64,000 bases of DNA, taken from the NCBI RefSeq assembly GCF_008369325.1, contig NZ_VOBI01000009.1, positions 62,001 through 126,000 of the forward strand, in the 5' to 3' direction. Under the pieces are notes generated by a model. It saw only the letters and a program-made list of their open reading frames with translations. It ran no database searches and was not told the origin of the DNA. This stretch comes from Pseudomonas sp. ANT_H12B (GTDB lineage: Bacteria; Pseudomonadota; Gammaproteobacteria; Pseudomonadales; Pseudomonadaceae). Of this stretch, positions 21,781 through 32,523 are shown piece by piece (the first letter of the stretch is position 1; every line of letters begins with the position of its first letter). Position numbers and translations under genes: made by a program.

Positions 21781-21850
21781 TCGCGGGCAAGCCCGCTCCC
21801 ACAGGATTTGTGAACGCCACATAACCTGTGGGAGCGGGCTTGCCCGCGAT
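21781..21850. repeat. REP pair in the opposite arrangement
   Basis: GCGGGCAAGCCCGCTCCCAC and GTGGGAGCGGGCTTGCCCGC face each other with their GTGGGAG sides inwards, the reverse of the other doublets in the window. The stem sequence is the GGGCTTGCCC variant. It lies between the convergent oxidoreductase and glycosyltransferase genes. Confidence 0.88.
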
Positions 21851-21874
21851 GACGGACCCGAGACCACCGAAGAT

Positions 21875-23050
21875 TCAGGGCAAGGTCGGTGCATTCGGCA
21901 CCACTTGCTCCCCAGCACAAGCCCCGCGCAACTGCCCCTCAAACTGCTCGATAATCGCAGCCCAGCCTTGCCGACTCGCATGCTGGCGCGCATTGAGTCG
22001 CACGCAGCGCAAGGTTTCGCGCTCCTCCAGCAGCCAACACGCCGCATCGCAGAACGCCTCTTCATCCCCAGGCATGGCCAGCACGCCGTTGTAGCCATGG
22101 CGAATATGCTGGGCCGCGGCAGCCTGATCGTATGCCACCACTCCCAGCCCCGAAGCCAACGCCTCAAGCACCACGTTGCCGAACGTCTCGGTCAGGCTCG
22201 GAAACACAAACACATCCCCCGACGCATAGTGGCTGGCCAAGGCTTCGCCGCGCTGTGAGCCGCAGAAAATCGCTTCGGGCAATTCCTTTTCCAGGACCAC
22301 TCGTTGCGGGCCGTCGCCGATCACGATCAACTTCAGGTTTTTCTGTGGATAAGTCGTACGCAGCGTTTCGAAACTACGCTTGAGCAAGCCAAGATTCTTC
22401 TCGGGCGCCAGGCGTCCTACGTGGATGACGGCAATGTCACCCTCGGCCAGACCCCACTGTTCGCGTAGCGACGTCAGCCGCTTGGTCGGGTGAAACAACT
22501 GGCTGTCGACCCCACGCGACAGCAACGCCAAGCGCTCGAAATGCCGGCGCTCCAGCTCCAGTCGCTGGCTAACACTGGGAACCAGGGTCAGGCTCGTGCG
22601 ATTGTGAAACCAGCGCAGGTAGTGGGTCAGCAAGCGCGTCAGCAGTCCGAGGCCGTACTGGCTGGAGTACTGCTGGAAATTGGTGTGAAAGCCACTGACC
22701 ACCGAAATCCCCAAACGCCTGGCTGCGCGCAATGCGGACAAACCCAGCGGTCCCTCCGTGGCGATGTACAGCACATCCGGACGATGCCGCTTCCAGCGCC
22801 GCAACAGCTTGTGCATCGACGACTGACCCCATTGCAAACCGGGATAACCCGGCAGCGGCCAGCCCCGGCACAGCAACAACGCATCGTCGCTGCCCAGCTG
22901 TTGGTCGCAACTCTGACGTGGCCGCACCAGTTCGACCTGATGCCCGCGCGCGCGCAAACCATCGCACAAGCGGCCAAGGGTATTGGCCACGCCGTTGATT
23001 TCGGGAGGGAAGGTTTCGGTGATCAGAGTGATATGCAGAGCTGTCGTCAT
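21875..23050 (-). CDS. Glycosyltransferase family 4 protein
   Basis: GT-B fold glycosyltransferase of 391 aa. The N-terminal domain starts with ITETFPPEINGVANTLGRL, and the C-terminal domain has HVGRLAPEKNLGLLKRSF and the nucleotide-sugar site FPSLTETFGNVVLEALASG with the EX7E pattern. The best family relatives are mannosyl- or glucosyltransferases that act on glycolipids (MgtA/PimB-like). The start MTTALHITLITETF at 23050 is by homology; the frame is open to 23152. Downstream of cysZ on the same strand with a 64-base gap. Confidence 0.88.
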   Translation of the reverse strand: MTTALHITLITETFPPEINGVANTLGRLCDGLRARGHQVELVRPRQSCDQQLGSDDALLLCRGWPLPGYPGLQWGQSSMHKLLRRWKRHRPDVLYIATEGPLGLSALRAARRLGISVVSGFHTNFQQYSSQYGLGLLTRLLTHYLRWFHNRTSLTLVPSVSQRLELERRHFERLALLSRGVDSQLFHPTKRLTSLREQWGLAEGDIAVIHVGRLAPEKNLGLLKRSFETLRTTYPQKNLKLIVIGDGPQRVVLEKELPEAIFCGSQRGEALASHYASGDVFVFPSLTETFGNVVLEALASGLGVVAYDQAAAAQHIRHGYNGVLAMPGDEEAFCDAACWLLEERETLRCVRLNARQHASRQGWAAIIEQFEGQLRGACAGEQVVPNAPTLP

Positions 23051-23114
23051 GACCCCAGTGTCGGCTGAGGCCATGTCGTCAGTGTGACGGTGGGATGATG
23101 GATTTGTGACCGGG

Positions 23115-23867
23115 TCAGCGCTGGGTGACCAGATTCTCCGCGCCACGCTCACGGACCCAGAACAGGGTCGCCCCGGCCACTGCGGCCGGCATCATCAGAA
23201 TGTTGACCACCGGAATCAGCAGCACCAGGTAAACACTCCCGCCGAAGCTCATACTCTGCCAGCGCTTTTCGCGCAGCCAGGCGAGCATCTCGTTCCAGCC
23301 CAGTTTGTGGTTGTCCGCCGGGTAGTCGATGTACTGGATCGCCATCATCCACACCCCGAACAGCAGCCACAGTGGCGCGGCGATGATGTTCACCACCGGG
23401 ATGAACGAAAGAATGAACAAGCCGATGGCGCGCGGCAGGAAATAGCCGAGTTTGCGCATCTCGCGGGACAGGGTGCGGGGGATCATGGCGATCAGCTCGC
23501 CCCAGCTGAAGGCCGGGAAGTCGTCGGTGCCGCGTACCACCACTTCGACTTTCTCCGCGAGAAAGCCGTTGAACGGCGCGGCGATGACGTTGGCGAGCAT
23601 GGTGAAGGTGAAGAACACCATGAAAACCACAAGCACGACAAAAATCGGCCACAGGATGTAACTGAGGAAACTCAGCCAGTCGGGCAGGGACGGCATCAGC
23701 GTATCGACCCAAAGACTGAATTGATGGCTGGCCAGATAAATCAATCCGACGAACAGCACGAGGTTGATCGCCAGCGGCAACAACACAAACAGGCGAAGGC
23801 TTGGGCTCAAGACCAGCTTGAGGCCTTCGCGCAGGTATTGCGGGCCTGACAGAACGGGGGCGGGCAT
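23115..23867 (-). CDS. cysZ: Sulfate transporter CysZ
   Basis: Inner-membrane protein of 250 aa of the CysZ/EI24 family, a proton-coupled sulfate importer that feeds cysteine synthesis. Hydrophobic helices lie near residues 25-48, 68-95, 145-170 and 205-230. Motifs such as [16 protein letters not shown] and [13 protein letters not shown] are typical. The ATG at 23867 is by homology; the open frame continues to 24056 without family sequence. It supports the same pathway as cysD/cysNC in this window. Confidence 0.92.
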   Translation of the reverse strand: MPAPVLSGPQYLREGLKLVLSPSLRLFVLLPLAINLVLFVGLIYLASHQFSLWVDTLMPSLPDWLSFLSYILWPIFVVLVVFMVFFTFTMLANVIAAPFNGFLAEKVEVVVRGTDDFPAFSWGELIAMIPRTLSREMRKLGYFLPRAIGLFILSFIPVVNIIAAPLWLLFGVWMMAIQYIDYPADNHKLGWNEMLAWLREKRWQSMSFGGSVYLVLLIPVVNILMMPAAVAGATLFWVRERGAENLVTQR

Positions 23868-25144
<1,277 letters not shown>

Positions 25145-25157
25145 TTTCGTTGAAATG

Positions 25158-25185
25158 AAAAAACCGGCTTCGGCCGGTTTTTTTG
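25158..25185 (+). terminator. Terminator after trxB
   Basis: Stem ACCGGC/GCCGGT with a TTCG tetraloop, flanked by A-run and T-run, 14 bases after the trxB stop. Confidence 0.92.
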
Positions 25186-25214
25186 TGCCCACGATTTAGC
25201 TGCCTATCAAAGAA

Positions 25215-25242
25215 CCTGTGGGAGCGAGCTTGCTCCCACAGG
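25215..25242. repeat. Short REP-derived palindrome
   Basis: CCTGTGGGAGCGAGC-TTGCTCCCACAGG, a compact inverted element made from the outer parts of two REP arms with the middle lost. It looks like a collapsed REP doublet. Confidence 0.75.
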
Positions 25243-25267
25243 ATTGCTGTTTTGCTGAAAAATTCGA

Positions 25268-26551
25268 TCAGCCGCGAAATCGTTCCTGGACAAAATCCAT
25301 GACCTTCAACGATTGATAGATGGCATTGGCCGCAATCCGCCCGAACGGTCCGCCATTCCAGTCCAGCAAGTACGGTTTGAACAGCTGATAACGCGTACTT
25401 TCCCCGCAGACCGCTTCGGCGATCACCCTGCCGCCAATGGAACCGGTATTCAAACCATGGCCGCCAAACGAAGTACAGGCCCAGACGCCCGGTTCCAGCA
25501 GTCCAAGGTTGGGCATTTTGTTGGTGGAGTAACCCATCAAGCCGGACCAGGCGAGTTCGATTTTTACCGGAGCCAGTTGCGGATAGACCGACACCATATC
25601 CGCCTTGAGCATGGTCGCCAGGGCCTTTTCGTTCTGTTCGTTGCGGGTGGTGATGCGTCCGCCCCAGAGCAGGCGGTCGCCTTCGACCACGCGGTAATAG
25701 TCCGAAGCGCGGCGGTCATCGGAAAACGCGGCGCCCGAGTCGAGGACGTTTTTGATCGAGTCGCCCAGGTGTTCGGTCAACACCACGTAAGTGGCGATGG
25801 GCAGGTAGGCGCGGCTGAGTTTTTGCAACTCCGGGCCACCGTAACCGCCAGCGCAGAACACCAGATCCTGGCAGCGCACGGAGCCGTGAGCGGTCTTGAC
25901 GATTTTGTCGGCGCCTTCGCGACGCCAATCCAGCATTTTTGATTGTTCGAAAATCCGGCCTCCCGCCGCTTCGATGGCGAGGGCCAGGCCCAGGCAATAA
26001 TTCAGCGGGTGGAAGTGCATGGCGTTCGGGTCTTCGACACCCTGGAAATAACGCTGGGTGCGCGCGCGTTCGCGAACCTGGGCGGTGTCGAGAAAATTGA
26101 GTTCATAGCCGAAATCACGGCGCATGGTCTCGATATGATTTTTCACCTCGGCGCCGTCGTCGTAACGCTTGACCCGGATCGTGCCTGCGGACGGTGCGCA
26201 ACCGGGCAGGGCCAGTTCGGTAATGTTGCGACGGACGATCTCCACGCCCTCGACGGACATTTGGAATAACGCCTTGGCCTGTTCCAGACCCAGTTTTTTG
26301 CGGATCGCTCCCGAACCTTCAGCCCAGCCCGGTGAGACCACGCCGCCATTTCGACCGGAGGCGCCCCAGGCAACTTGATGAGCTTCGAGGATGATCACGC
26401 GTTTACCGCGTCGGGTCAGTTCCAAGGCAGCGGTCAGGCCTGCGATACCCGCACCGATGATGCAGACGTCGCAGGTTTTGTCGGTGTTCAATTCGGACCT
26501 GGCCGCGCGGGGCAGCGAGGTTTGGGAGTACCAAGTGGTGGGGAAGGACAT
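25268..26551 (-). CDS. FAD-dependent amine oxidase (DadA/PuuB-like)
   Basis: A 427-aa flavoprotein of the DAO family. The FAD-binding motif VCIIGAGIAGLTAALEL lies at residues 29-45 and the GRNGG stretch typical of gamma-glutamylputrescine oxidases near 67. Near the C-terminus GFGGHG-like sequence (SFGGHGLNTG) holds FAD. It probably oxidises a secondary or primary amine or D-amino acid with release of an aldehyde or keto acid. The neighbouring ABC transporter and aminotransferase, all on the same strand, suggest uptake and breakdown of one amino compound; the substrate cannot be read from sequence. Confidence 0.85.
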   Translation of the reverse strand: MSFPTTWYSQTSLPRAARSELNTDKTCDVCIIGAGIAGLTAALELTRRGKRVIILEAHQVAWGASGRNGGVVSPGWAEGSGAIRKKLGLEQAKALFQMSVEGVEIVRRNITELALPGCAPSAGTIRVKRYDDGAEVKNHIETMRRDFGYELNFLDTAQVRERARTQRYFQGVEDPNAMHFHPLNYCLGLALAIEAAGGRIFEQSKMLDWRREGADKIVKTAHGSVRCQDLVFCAGGYGGPELQKLSRAYLPIATYVVLTEHLGDSIKNVLDSGAAFSDDRRASDYYRVVEGDRLLWGGRITTRNEQNEKALATMLKADMVSVYPQLAPVKIELAWSGLMGYSTNKMPNLGLLEPGVWACTSFGGHGLNTGSIGGRVIAEAVCGESTRYQLFKPYLLDWNGGPFGRIAANAIYQSLKVMDFVQERFRG

Positions 26552-26599
26552 GCTCGATCCTTGAAAAATTGCCGATCAATTAAGCGAACGTCTGACCTG

Positions 26600-26690
26600 T
26601 GTGGGAGCGAGCCTGCTCGCGAAAGCGGTGCGATAGCCAACATTGATATCGACTGATCCGGCGCGTTCGCGAGCAGGCTCGCTCCCACAG
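26600..26690. repeat. REP doublet between transporter and oxidase genes
   Basis: GTGGGAGCGAGCCTGCTCGCGAA and its inverted copy TTCGCGAGCAGGCTCGCTCCCAC flank about 45 bases. It lies between the binding-protein gene and the oxidase gene, and could stabilise the upstream mRNA or lower oxidase expression. Confidence 0.9.
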
Positions 26691-26700
26691 GTTCCGGTGG

Positions 26701-27534
26701 TTATTTGATGGTCGAGTAGTCCACGCCGTACCACTTGTCCGACAGCTTGGTCAGCGTGCCGTCCTTGTGCATTTCGCCAACGATTTCACCGAGCTTGGCG
26801 CTCAGTTCCGCGTCACCCTTGTCGGTGGCGATGGCCAGCGGTTCGTAGAACGCCACGGCATCATCGACAGCGCGCAGTGGGTAGCCTTTCTTGACGGCCG
26901 AATCCAGTGTGCTGCGTTGAGTGAGGATCGCATCCAGCCGCGTACCGTCGCCCAGACGTAAATCATCCAGCGGCCCGACGGAACCGGAGTAGGTCTTCAT
27001 TTTTGTGGTCTTGACGTCATAAACGACGGGTGGCACGTCAGTGGTTTCAATGGCCAGCGCCTGGCTGAAATAGTCTTCGGACGTGGTGCCACCTTCCACG
27101 CCGATGGTTTTGCCATTCAGCGCTTTATGGTCGGTGACTTTGGATTTGTCGTGCACTGCAAAGACGTAGGGAACGTAGTAATAGGTCCCGGGAAAATCGA
27201 GGATTCGTGCGCGACTCTTGGTCGCAGTCATCGAGCCCACGGACACGTCCCAGCGTCCGTTCCACTTACCGGCGGTGATCACGTCCCAGTCGGGCGTGAT
27301 GAACTTGACCGCGACGCCCAGACGCTTGGCGATCTCCTTGGACACGTCGATATCAAACCCGTCGATTTCATTTTTGTCGTTGATAAATCCCTGGGGTGGC
27401 CAGGTAGCCGACGTCGCGACGGTCAGTGTTTTACTGCTCTGGATCTTGTCCAGTACGGCTCCGGCGTTGGCGGTGCCGACGAACAACAGCGACAGGGCGG
27501 CTGCGAGGGTAAGTGCGTGTTTTTTACTGAGCAT
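26701..27534 (-). CDS. Periplasmic amino-acid-binding protein of an ABC transporter
   Basis: Family 3 solute-binding protein, 277 aa, with a signal peptide ending in GTANAGA. The core WPPQGFINDKNEIDGFDIDVSKEIAKRLG and DVSVGSMTATKSRARILDFPGTYYY is typical for polar amino acids or opine-like ligands. Three start options overlap (27546 GTG, 27540 ATG, 27534 ATG); the AAGTGGAG site six bases before 27534 decides for MLSKKHALTL. It is the third gene after permease and ATPase, on the same strand. Confidence 0.9.
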   Translation of the reverse strand: MLSKKHALTLAAALSLLFVGTANAGAVLDKIQSSKTLTVATSATWPPQGFINDKNEIDGFDIDVSKEIAKRLGVAVKFITPDWDVITAGKWNGRWDVSVGSMTATKSRARILDFPGTYYYVPYVFAVHDKSKVTDHKALNGKTIGVEGGTTSEDYFSQALAIETTDVPPVVYDVKTTKMKTYSGSVGPLDDLRLGDGTRLDAILTQRSTLDSAVKKGYPLRAVDDAVAFYEPLAIATDKGDAELSAKLGEIVGEMHKDGTLTKLSDKWYGVDYSTIK

Positions 27535-27579
27535 GTTCATCTCCACTTCTCGTTATTGTTATGCGGGGTAAAGCAGTTC

Positions 27580-28371
27580 TCAGTGACCGATGATTTGCGA
27601 CAGGAATTTCTGCGCGCGCTCGGTCTGTGGGTTGTTGAAAAACTCGGCAGGGGTGGCTTGTTCGATAACCTGGCCCTGGTCCATGAACAGCACGCGGTCG
27701 GCGACCTTGCTGGCAAAACCCATTTCGTGGGTCACGCAAATCATGGTCATGCCGTCGGTTGCCAACTCACCCATCACGTCCAGCACTTCGTGGACCATTT
27801 CCGGATCGAGGGCCGAGGTTGGCTCGTCAAACAGCATCACTTTGGGGTTCATGCACAGCGCCCGTGCAATCGCCACGCGTTGCTGCTGGCCGCCGGACAA
27901 TTGCGACGGATATTTGTGGGCGTGCTCGGCAATCCGCACTCGCTCCAGATACACCTGCGCGCGTTTTTTCGCTTCGGCGGACGACACGCCTTGCACCAGT
28001 TGCGGCGCCAGGGTCAGGTTGTCCATCACGCTCAAATGCGGGAACAGGTTGAAGCTCTGGAACACCATGCCGATTTCCCGGCGCACCGCGCTGACACTTT
28101 CTGCCTCGCTGGTGAGGGTGATGCCGTTGACCTGAATGTGGCCCTTCTGGAAATTCTCCAGATGGTTGATGCAACGAATCATTGTCGACTTGCCCGAGCC
28201 TGACGGCCCGCACACCACCAGAATTTCCCCGGTGGCGACGTTCAGGTCGACATCGCGCAAGGCGTGAAAATCGCCGTACCACTTGTTCAGGCCGGCGATG
28301 GAAATCATTGAGGGAATCGTCTGCGCAACAGGCGCAACGTCGGGTCGCTCAGCGGTATTGGTTCGAGTCAT
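27580..28371 (-). CDS. Polar amino-acid ABC transporter ATPase
   Basis: ATPase subunit (263 aa) of the HisP/GlnQ group. Walker [13 protein letters not shown], signature [15 protein letters not shown], Walker [15 protein letters not shown] and the switch CVTHEMGFA are all present. About 22 residues precede the usual family start ([12 protein letters not shown]). The ATG at 28371 is given; a GTG at 28374 has slightly better spacing from the AAGGGG site. The gene starts six bases after the permease stop. Confidence 0.92.
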   Translation of the reverse strand: MTRTNTAERPDVAPVAQTIPSMISIAGLNKWYGDFHALRDVDLNVATGEILVVCGPSGSGKSTMIRCINHLENFQKGHIQVNGITLTSEAESVSAVRREIGMVFQSFNLFPHLSVMDNLTLAPQLVQGVSSAEAKKRAQVYLERVRIAEHAHKYPSQLSGGQQQRVAIARALCMNPKVMLFDEPTSALDPEMVHEVLDVMGELATDGMTMICVTHEMGFASKVADRVLFMDQGQVIEQATPAEFFNNPQTERAQKFLSQIIGH

Positions 28372-28377
28372 CACGCA

Positions 28378-29352
28378 TCAACCCCTTGCAATGGATCGAT
28401 TGACCCGTTTTTCGATCCGCGCCTGCACCCGTTCGAGGATGAACGACAGGGCCCAGTAAATCATCGCGGCGGTGATCAGCATTTCCAGGTGGCGGAAGTC
28501 TGCGCGGCCCTGGGTCTTGGCCAGGTACATCAGTTCCCAGACACCGATCACCGACACCAGCGAACTGTCCTTGAGCATGGCGATGAACTGGTTGCCGGTG
28601 GGCGGGATGATCACCCTCAAGGCTTGCGGCATGATCACCCGGCTCAGGGTCTTGAACGGGCTGATGCCCAAAGCGCGTGAGGCCTCCCACTGGCCGACGG
28701 GAATGCTCTGGATGCCTGCACGGAAAATCTCGGTCATGTAGGCGCCGTAGCACAGCGACAACGCGAGGATGCCGGCCGGCACTGCGTCGACCACATAACC
28801 CAGTTGCGGCAGTCCCAGGTAAATCAGGTAGATCTGGATCAGCAGCGGCACACCGCGAAAGAACGAGGTGTAGAACGAGGCGATGGCATTGGCCAGGCCG
28901 TTGTTCGAGAGCTTGGCCACGGCACCGATCAACGCCAGCACGAAGGCAATCACAATCGCCACGGCGGAGATGTACAGCGTGGTCGCGGCACCCTGGATGA
29001 TCAGGAAGCCGATCTTGTCGAGGATGAAACTGTAGGAGAGGTCGAAGGTGTCGAAGAACGCCAGAAACAGGATCAGCAGTTCGATCCAGACCACCGTGGT
29101 CTGTACCCGGAACTTCAAGCGTCCGAGGACGTGGAAGTTCAGCGTGCCCAGTGCGGCGATTAACAGACCAATGGCAATGTTGCGAGCGGTCAGGCTATCC
29201 GGGGCATCGCCCAGCAGCGGTTGCAGGAAATGACTGAGGGCGCTGTTACCCAGATTCATCAGGTAAGCGCCGAGGAACAACACCACGGCGACGCCGAGCA
29301 GAAATTGAGGATCATTGGACTTTTTTTTATAAATTATATTGTCGTGATACAT
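28378..29352 (-). CDS. Polar amino-acid ABC transporter permease
   Basis: Inner-membrane permease (324 aa) of the HisMQ type. The conserved domain with GAYMTEIFRAGIQSIPVGQWEASRALG (EAA loop) is at about 215-245. It carries an unusually long N-terminal part of about 110 residues with extra hydrophobic segments (near 15-35, 57-73, 83-100) before the usual first helix, which is longer than the single-domain permeases of this group. It probably acts as a homodimer since no second permease gene is present. Confidence 0.9.
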   Translation of the reverse strand: MYHDNIIYKKKSNDPQFLLGVAVVLFLGAYLMNLGNSALSHFLQPLLGDAPDSLTARNIAIGLLIAALGTLNFHVLGRLKFRVQTTVVWIELLILFLAFFDTFDLSYSFILDKIGFLIIQGAATTLYISAVAIVIAFVLALIGAVAKLSNNGLANAIASFYTSFFRGVPLLIQIYLIYLGLPQLGYVVDAVPAGILALSLCYGAYMTEIFRAGIQSIPVGQWEASRALGISPFKTLSRVIMPQALRVIIPPTGNQFIAMLKDSSLVSVIGVWELMYLAKTQGRADFRHLEMLITAAMIYWALSFILERVQARIEKRVNRSIARG

Positions 29353-29483
29353 GACTGCCTCAGGCTTGTAGGTGGTAGTGATCTCGCTGGGTGGCAGGGG
29401 TATCTGGCCAGTATTGCGACGCTAAAGCGGGGACTACAAGCGAACATAATTCGCTATGTCAGTCCCGGATTGCAGATTGCTGT

Positions 29484-30734
29484 TCAGGAAAGCTTTGCCA
29501 GGCACGCCTCAAGGATATCCAGACCTTCCTCCAGTACTGCCGCTTCGATGGTCAGCGGCGCCAGGAGCCGGATGATGTGGCGCGACTTGCCGCTGGGCAT
29601 CAGCAGCAAACCTGCGTCTCGCGCCAGCGCCAGCAGTTGCGTCAATTGCGCCGAGGCCGGTGTGCCGTCGGCATTGATCAACTCGATGCCGCGCATTGCA
29701 CCGACGCCGGTCAAGCGGCCCAGATACGGCGACAGCTTGCTCGTTTGCCAGGAATTGTAGCGGCTGACAATCGCTTCTTCCTGTTGTGCGCCCCAGGCTT
29801 GCAGATTCGCGTCAGTCATTTCATCCAGGGTCGCCAACGCCGCGGCGCAGGCAATGGGATTGCCCGAATAGGTGCCGCCCAATCCGCCCTTCGGCAAGGT
29901 ATCGAGCAACGACTTGCGCCCGACCACCGCACCCAGCGGCACGCCACCGGCAATGCTTTTGGCCAGCAGGATCAAGTCCGGCTCAATGCCCAGTCGCGTG
30001 AACGCAAACCGCTGGCCGGTGCGGCCGAAGCCGGACTGGATTTCATCGGCGATCAGCAGAATGTTTTTTTCATCACAGAAGCGTCGCAACGCTTGGGCAA
30101 ACTCCACGTCCATCGCCAGGAAGCCCGCTTCGCCCTGCACCGGTTCGACGATAAAACAGGCAATGTCATTGACGTCGATCTCGACGCTGAACAAACGCTC
30201 CATGGCTTTCAGGGCCTCGGTGCAGGTCACGCCGTTGTCCTTGCTGGGGAAGGGCAAGTGGTACACCGGACCCGGTAGCACGCCGGTTTTCTGTTTGTAG
30301 GGCGCGACTTTGCCGTTGAGGTTGAGGGTGGCGAGTGTGCGACCGTGGAAGGCGCCGTCGAAGGCGATGACGGCTGTGCGTCCGGTGGCGCCACGGACGA
30401 TCTTCAGGGCGTTTTCCGCCGCTTCAGCGCCGCTGTTGGTGAGCATGCCGCTGACCGGGTAATCCACCGGAATGAAGGCGGTGAGGCGATCCATCAGTTC
30501 GATGTAGGGCGTATGAGGGGCGGCGTTGAACGCATAGTGAGTCAGCCGGGTGGCTTGTTCGCGAATGGCCTCGACGATGCGCGGATGGCAATGGCCGAGG
30601 TTCAGTACGCCGATGCCGCCGACAAAATCGATGTAGCGTTTGCCATCGGTGTCCCAGACTTCGGCGTTCTTGCCGTGGCTGAGCGTGACGGGATGAACGA
30701 CGTTGATCGACTGGCTGATGGTTTCGCTGCTCAT
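29484..30734 (-). CDS. Class III aminotransferase (GabT-like)
   Basis: PLP-dependent omega-aminotransferase of 416 aa. Motifs: NSGAEAAENALKIVRGATGR near 105, the aromatic-stacking FHGRT, LLIADEIQSGFGRTG, and the PLP Lys in LLAKSIAGGVPLGAV. The family includes 4-aminobutyrate and 5-aminovalerate aminotransferases. It lies 131 bases upstream of the permease gene on the same strand and most likely belongs to the same regulon, providing the deamination step for the imported compound. No cognate regulator lies next to it. Confidence 0.88.
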   Translation of the reverse strand: MSSETISQSINVVHPVTLSHGKNAEVWDTDGKRYIDFVGGIGVLNLGHCHPRIVEAIREQATRLTHYAFNAAPHTPYIELMDRLTAFIPVDYPVSGMLTNSGAEAAENALKIVRGATGRTAVIAFDGAFHGRTLATLNLNGKVAPYKQKTGVLPGPVYHLPFPSKDNGVTCTEALKAMERLFSVEIDVNDIACFIVEPVQGEAGFLAMDVEFAQALRRFCDEKNILLIADEIQSGFGRTGQRFAFTRLGIEPDLILLAKSIAGGVPLGAVVGRKSLLDTLPKGGLGGTYSGNPIACAAALATLDEMTDANLQAWGAQQEEAIVSRYNSWQTSKLSPYLGRLTGVGAMRGIELINADGTPASAQLTQLLALARDAGLLLMPSGKSRHIIRLLAPLTIEAAVLEEGLDILEACLAKLS

Positions 30735-30856
30735 GGATGACCGACTCTGAAGAAGGGATGCTTCTTTTTATCTAAGCCGTGAGCAGCGGTACCCGGCAAA
30801 CGAAATAAAGTCGCCGGGTCAATCTTAAAAGTCGGGATGTGTTGGGAAGGCGTGAA

Positions 30857-31195
30857 TCAGCGGCGCGTCAGCGGTTGCTGAGAGAACTTCACACCGGCCA
30901 ACCCATGCGCAATCAACGCCCGGATATTGCCGTGATCGCTGCCCTCAGGCGTCGCCACCACCGAGCGGTAATGCTCGCCAAACGCCAACAGCGCTTCTTC
31001 ATCGCTCAGACTTTCAAGCAGCGCCAGACCCAGGGTCTTGCACGAACCTTCGTTCTGCCCGGCAGCGTTTTCCACGCCGCCATTGTTGAAAGCCTGTGGC
31101 TGATAGTCGTAACCGGCAGCGATGAACGCCAGGGTGTCGGCAAAAACGTGTTCGCCGCGCTTGAGGCTGGCGCGCAAGGTGTTCAGATCACTCAT
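30857..31195 (-). CDS. HopJ type III effector-like protein
   Basis: A 112-aa protein of the HopJ family, named after a Pseudomonas syringae secreted protein but found in many bacteria without a type III system. It starts MSDLNTLRASL and contains the conserved FIAAGYDYQPQAFNNGG and GSDHGNIRALI stretches. No signal or secretion gene is nearby, so a housekeeping role is more likely; the function is not known. Its start overlaps the stop of the upstream DUF1244 gene by eight bases. Confidence 0.82.
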   Translation of the reverse strand: MSDLNTLRASLKRGEHVFADTLAFIAAGYDYQPQAFNNGGVENAAGQNEGSCKTLGLALLESLSDEEALLAFGEHYRSVVATPEGSDHGNIRALIAHGLAGVKFSQQPLTRR

Positions 31196-31484
31196 GGGGT
31201 TTTCCTTTGGCGAACGCCGCTTGTTGTTCGGCGTTGGCTTCTTGCTGGTATTGGGCTTTCCACTCGGCGTACGGCATGCCGTAAACCACTTCTCGGGCGT
31301 CGTCGAGGCTGACCTCGATCTGGCGTTCGTCGGCAGCGGCCTTGTACCACTTGGACAGGCAGTTGCGGCAGAAACCGGAGAGGTTCATCAGGTCGATGTT
31401 CTGCACATCCTTGCGGCTGTCCAGGTGGGCGACCAGCCGGCGAAAGGCGGCGGCTTCGAGTTCCAGGCGTTGTTGATCGGTCAT
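31188..31484 (-). CDS. DUF1244 family protein
   Basis: Small cytoplasmic protein (98 aa) matching DUF1244: FRRLVAHLDSRKDVQNIDLMNLSGFCRNCLSKWYKAA, then DAREVVYGMPYAEWKA. The two Cys in CRNC may bind metal. The function is unknown. The ATG at 31484 is by family; the frame is open to 31538. It overlaps the HopJ-like gene and the pair is one transcription unit. Confidence 0.85.
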   Translation of the reverse strand: MTDQQRLELEAAAFRRLVAHLDSRKDVQNIDLMNLSGFCRNCLSKWYKAAADERQIEVSLDDAREVVYGMPYAEWKAQYQQEANAEQQAAFAKGKPHE

Positions 31485-31552
31485 GGCGGGCTCTGTGCAA
31501 TCAAATCGTGGCGCGGATGATAAAAGTCTGGCGAGCAATGCGCCAGACGCGG

Positions 31553-31924
31553 TCAGCGGCTCGCGGCGAGGGTAATCGACACCGACTCGGCGAATCGCAG
31601 GGCGTGGGGCTTGTCGACCTCGACCTCGGCGTACAACACCGATTCGTTGGCCATCACCAGGTCGAGAATTTCCTGAGTCAGGCGTTCGAGCAAAGCAAAG
31701 CGATTGCCCTCCACGTGGGCGATGATCGCCTTGGTGATGGTGCGGTAATTGAGCGCGTGATCGATGTCGTTGTCACGCACCGCTTCTTGCGCCGCATACA
31801 GGATGGTCAGGTTGATCAGCACATCCTGTTTGTTGAGGATTTCATCCTCGTTGATCCCGATGAAGGTGCGCAGGCACAGGTCCTTGACCCGGATGCGCGC
31901 CATTCCTGGTTGAAGTTGTGGCAT
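31553..31924 (-). CDS. folX: Dihydroneopterin triphosphate 2'-epimerase FolX
   Basis: A 123-aa enzyme of the FolB/FolX family, here FolX because it sits with folE and folM. It epimerises dihydroneopterin triphosphate to the monapterin form. Motifs: [21 protein letters not shown] and [23 protein letters not shown]. The start [13 protein letters not shown] at 31924 is two bases after the folE stop. With FolE and FolM it makes dihydromonapterin, the precursor of the cofactor used by Pseudomonas phenylalanine hydroxylase. Confidence 0.9.
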   Translation of the reverse strand: MPQLQPGMARIRVKDLCLRTFIGINEDEILNKQDVLINLTILYAAQEAVRDNDIDHALNYRTITKAIIAHVEGNRFALLERLTQEILDLVMANESVLYAEVEVDKPHALRFAESVSITLAASR

Positions 31925-31926
31925 TG

Positions 31927-32502
31927 CTACTTGCTCCGTCCAATCAATTGCAGGAACTCCTGGCGGGTGTTGCTCGACTCGCGGAAGGCGCCGAGCATCA
32001 CCGAGGTGTTCATGGTTGAATTCTGTTTCTCGACGCCGCGCATCATCATGCACATGTGCTTGGCTTCGATGACCACCGCGACGCCCGCCGCGCCGGTCAC
32101 TTGCTGCACCGCGTCGGCGATTTGCCGGGTGAGGTTTTCCTGGATTTGCAGGCGACGGGCGAACATGTCCACCAGTCGCGCAATCTTCGACAGGCCCAGC
32201 ACCTTGCCCGTTGGAATATAAGCCACATGCGCCTTACCGATGAAGGGCAGCATGTGATGCTCGCAGAGCGAGTACAGCTCGATGTTGTCGACGATGATCA
32301 TTTCATCGTTGTCGGAAGCGAACAGCGCGCCGTTGACGATCTCTTCCACGCTTTGCTCGTAACCATGGCAGAGGTACTGCATGGCTTTGGCTGCGCGCAG
32401 CGGGGTGTCGAGCAGGCCTTCACGGTCGGGGTTTTCACCGAGGCCGATGAGGATCTCGCGATAGCTCTGGGACAGGGAATTCTGGGGCAGGGATAACGTC
32501 AT
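31927..32502 (-). CDS. folE: GTP cyclohydrolase I FolE
   Basis: Zinc enzyme converting GTP to dihydroneopterin triphosphate, 191 aa. Zinc ligands and active site are visible: [11 protein letters not shown] (Cys and His near 80-83), [17 protein letters not shown], and [13 protein letters not shown]. The gene is second in the folM-folE-folX order on the minus strand; pseudomonads often have a second folE elsewhere. The gap to folX is two bases. Confidence 0.94.
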   Translation of the reverse strand: MTLSLPQNSLSQSYREILIGLGENPDREGLLDTPLRAAKAMQYLCHGYEQSVEEIVNGALFASDNDEMIIVDNIELYSLCEHHMLPFIGKAHVAYIPTGKVLGLSKIARLVDMFARRLQIQENLTRQIADAVQQVTGAAGVAVVIEAKHMCMMMRGVEKQNSTMNTSVMLGAFRESSNTRQEFLQLIGRSK

Positions 32503-32523
32503 GGGACATCCTCGCGGGGCCGC

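Noticed and set aside
20746..22167. Open frame of 473 codons on the minus strand overlapping the old-yellow-enzyme gene and glycosyltransferase
   Set aside because: No family match; antisense to one real gene and out of frame with another.
30857..31195. HopJ-like gene as evidence for a type III secretion system
   Set aside because: The family is widespread in bacteria without type III systems and no secretion gene or hrp box is visible.
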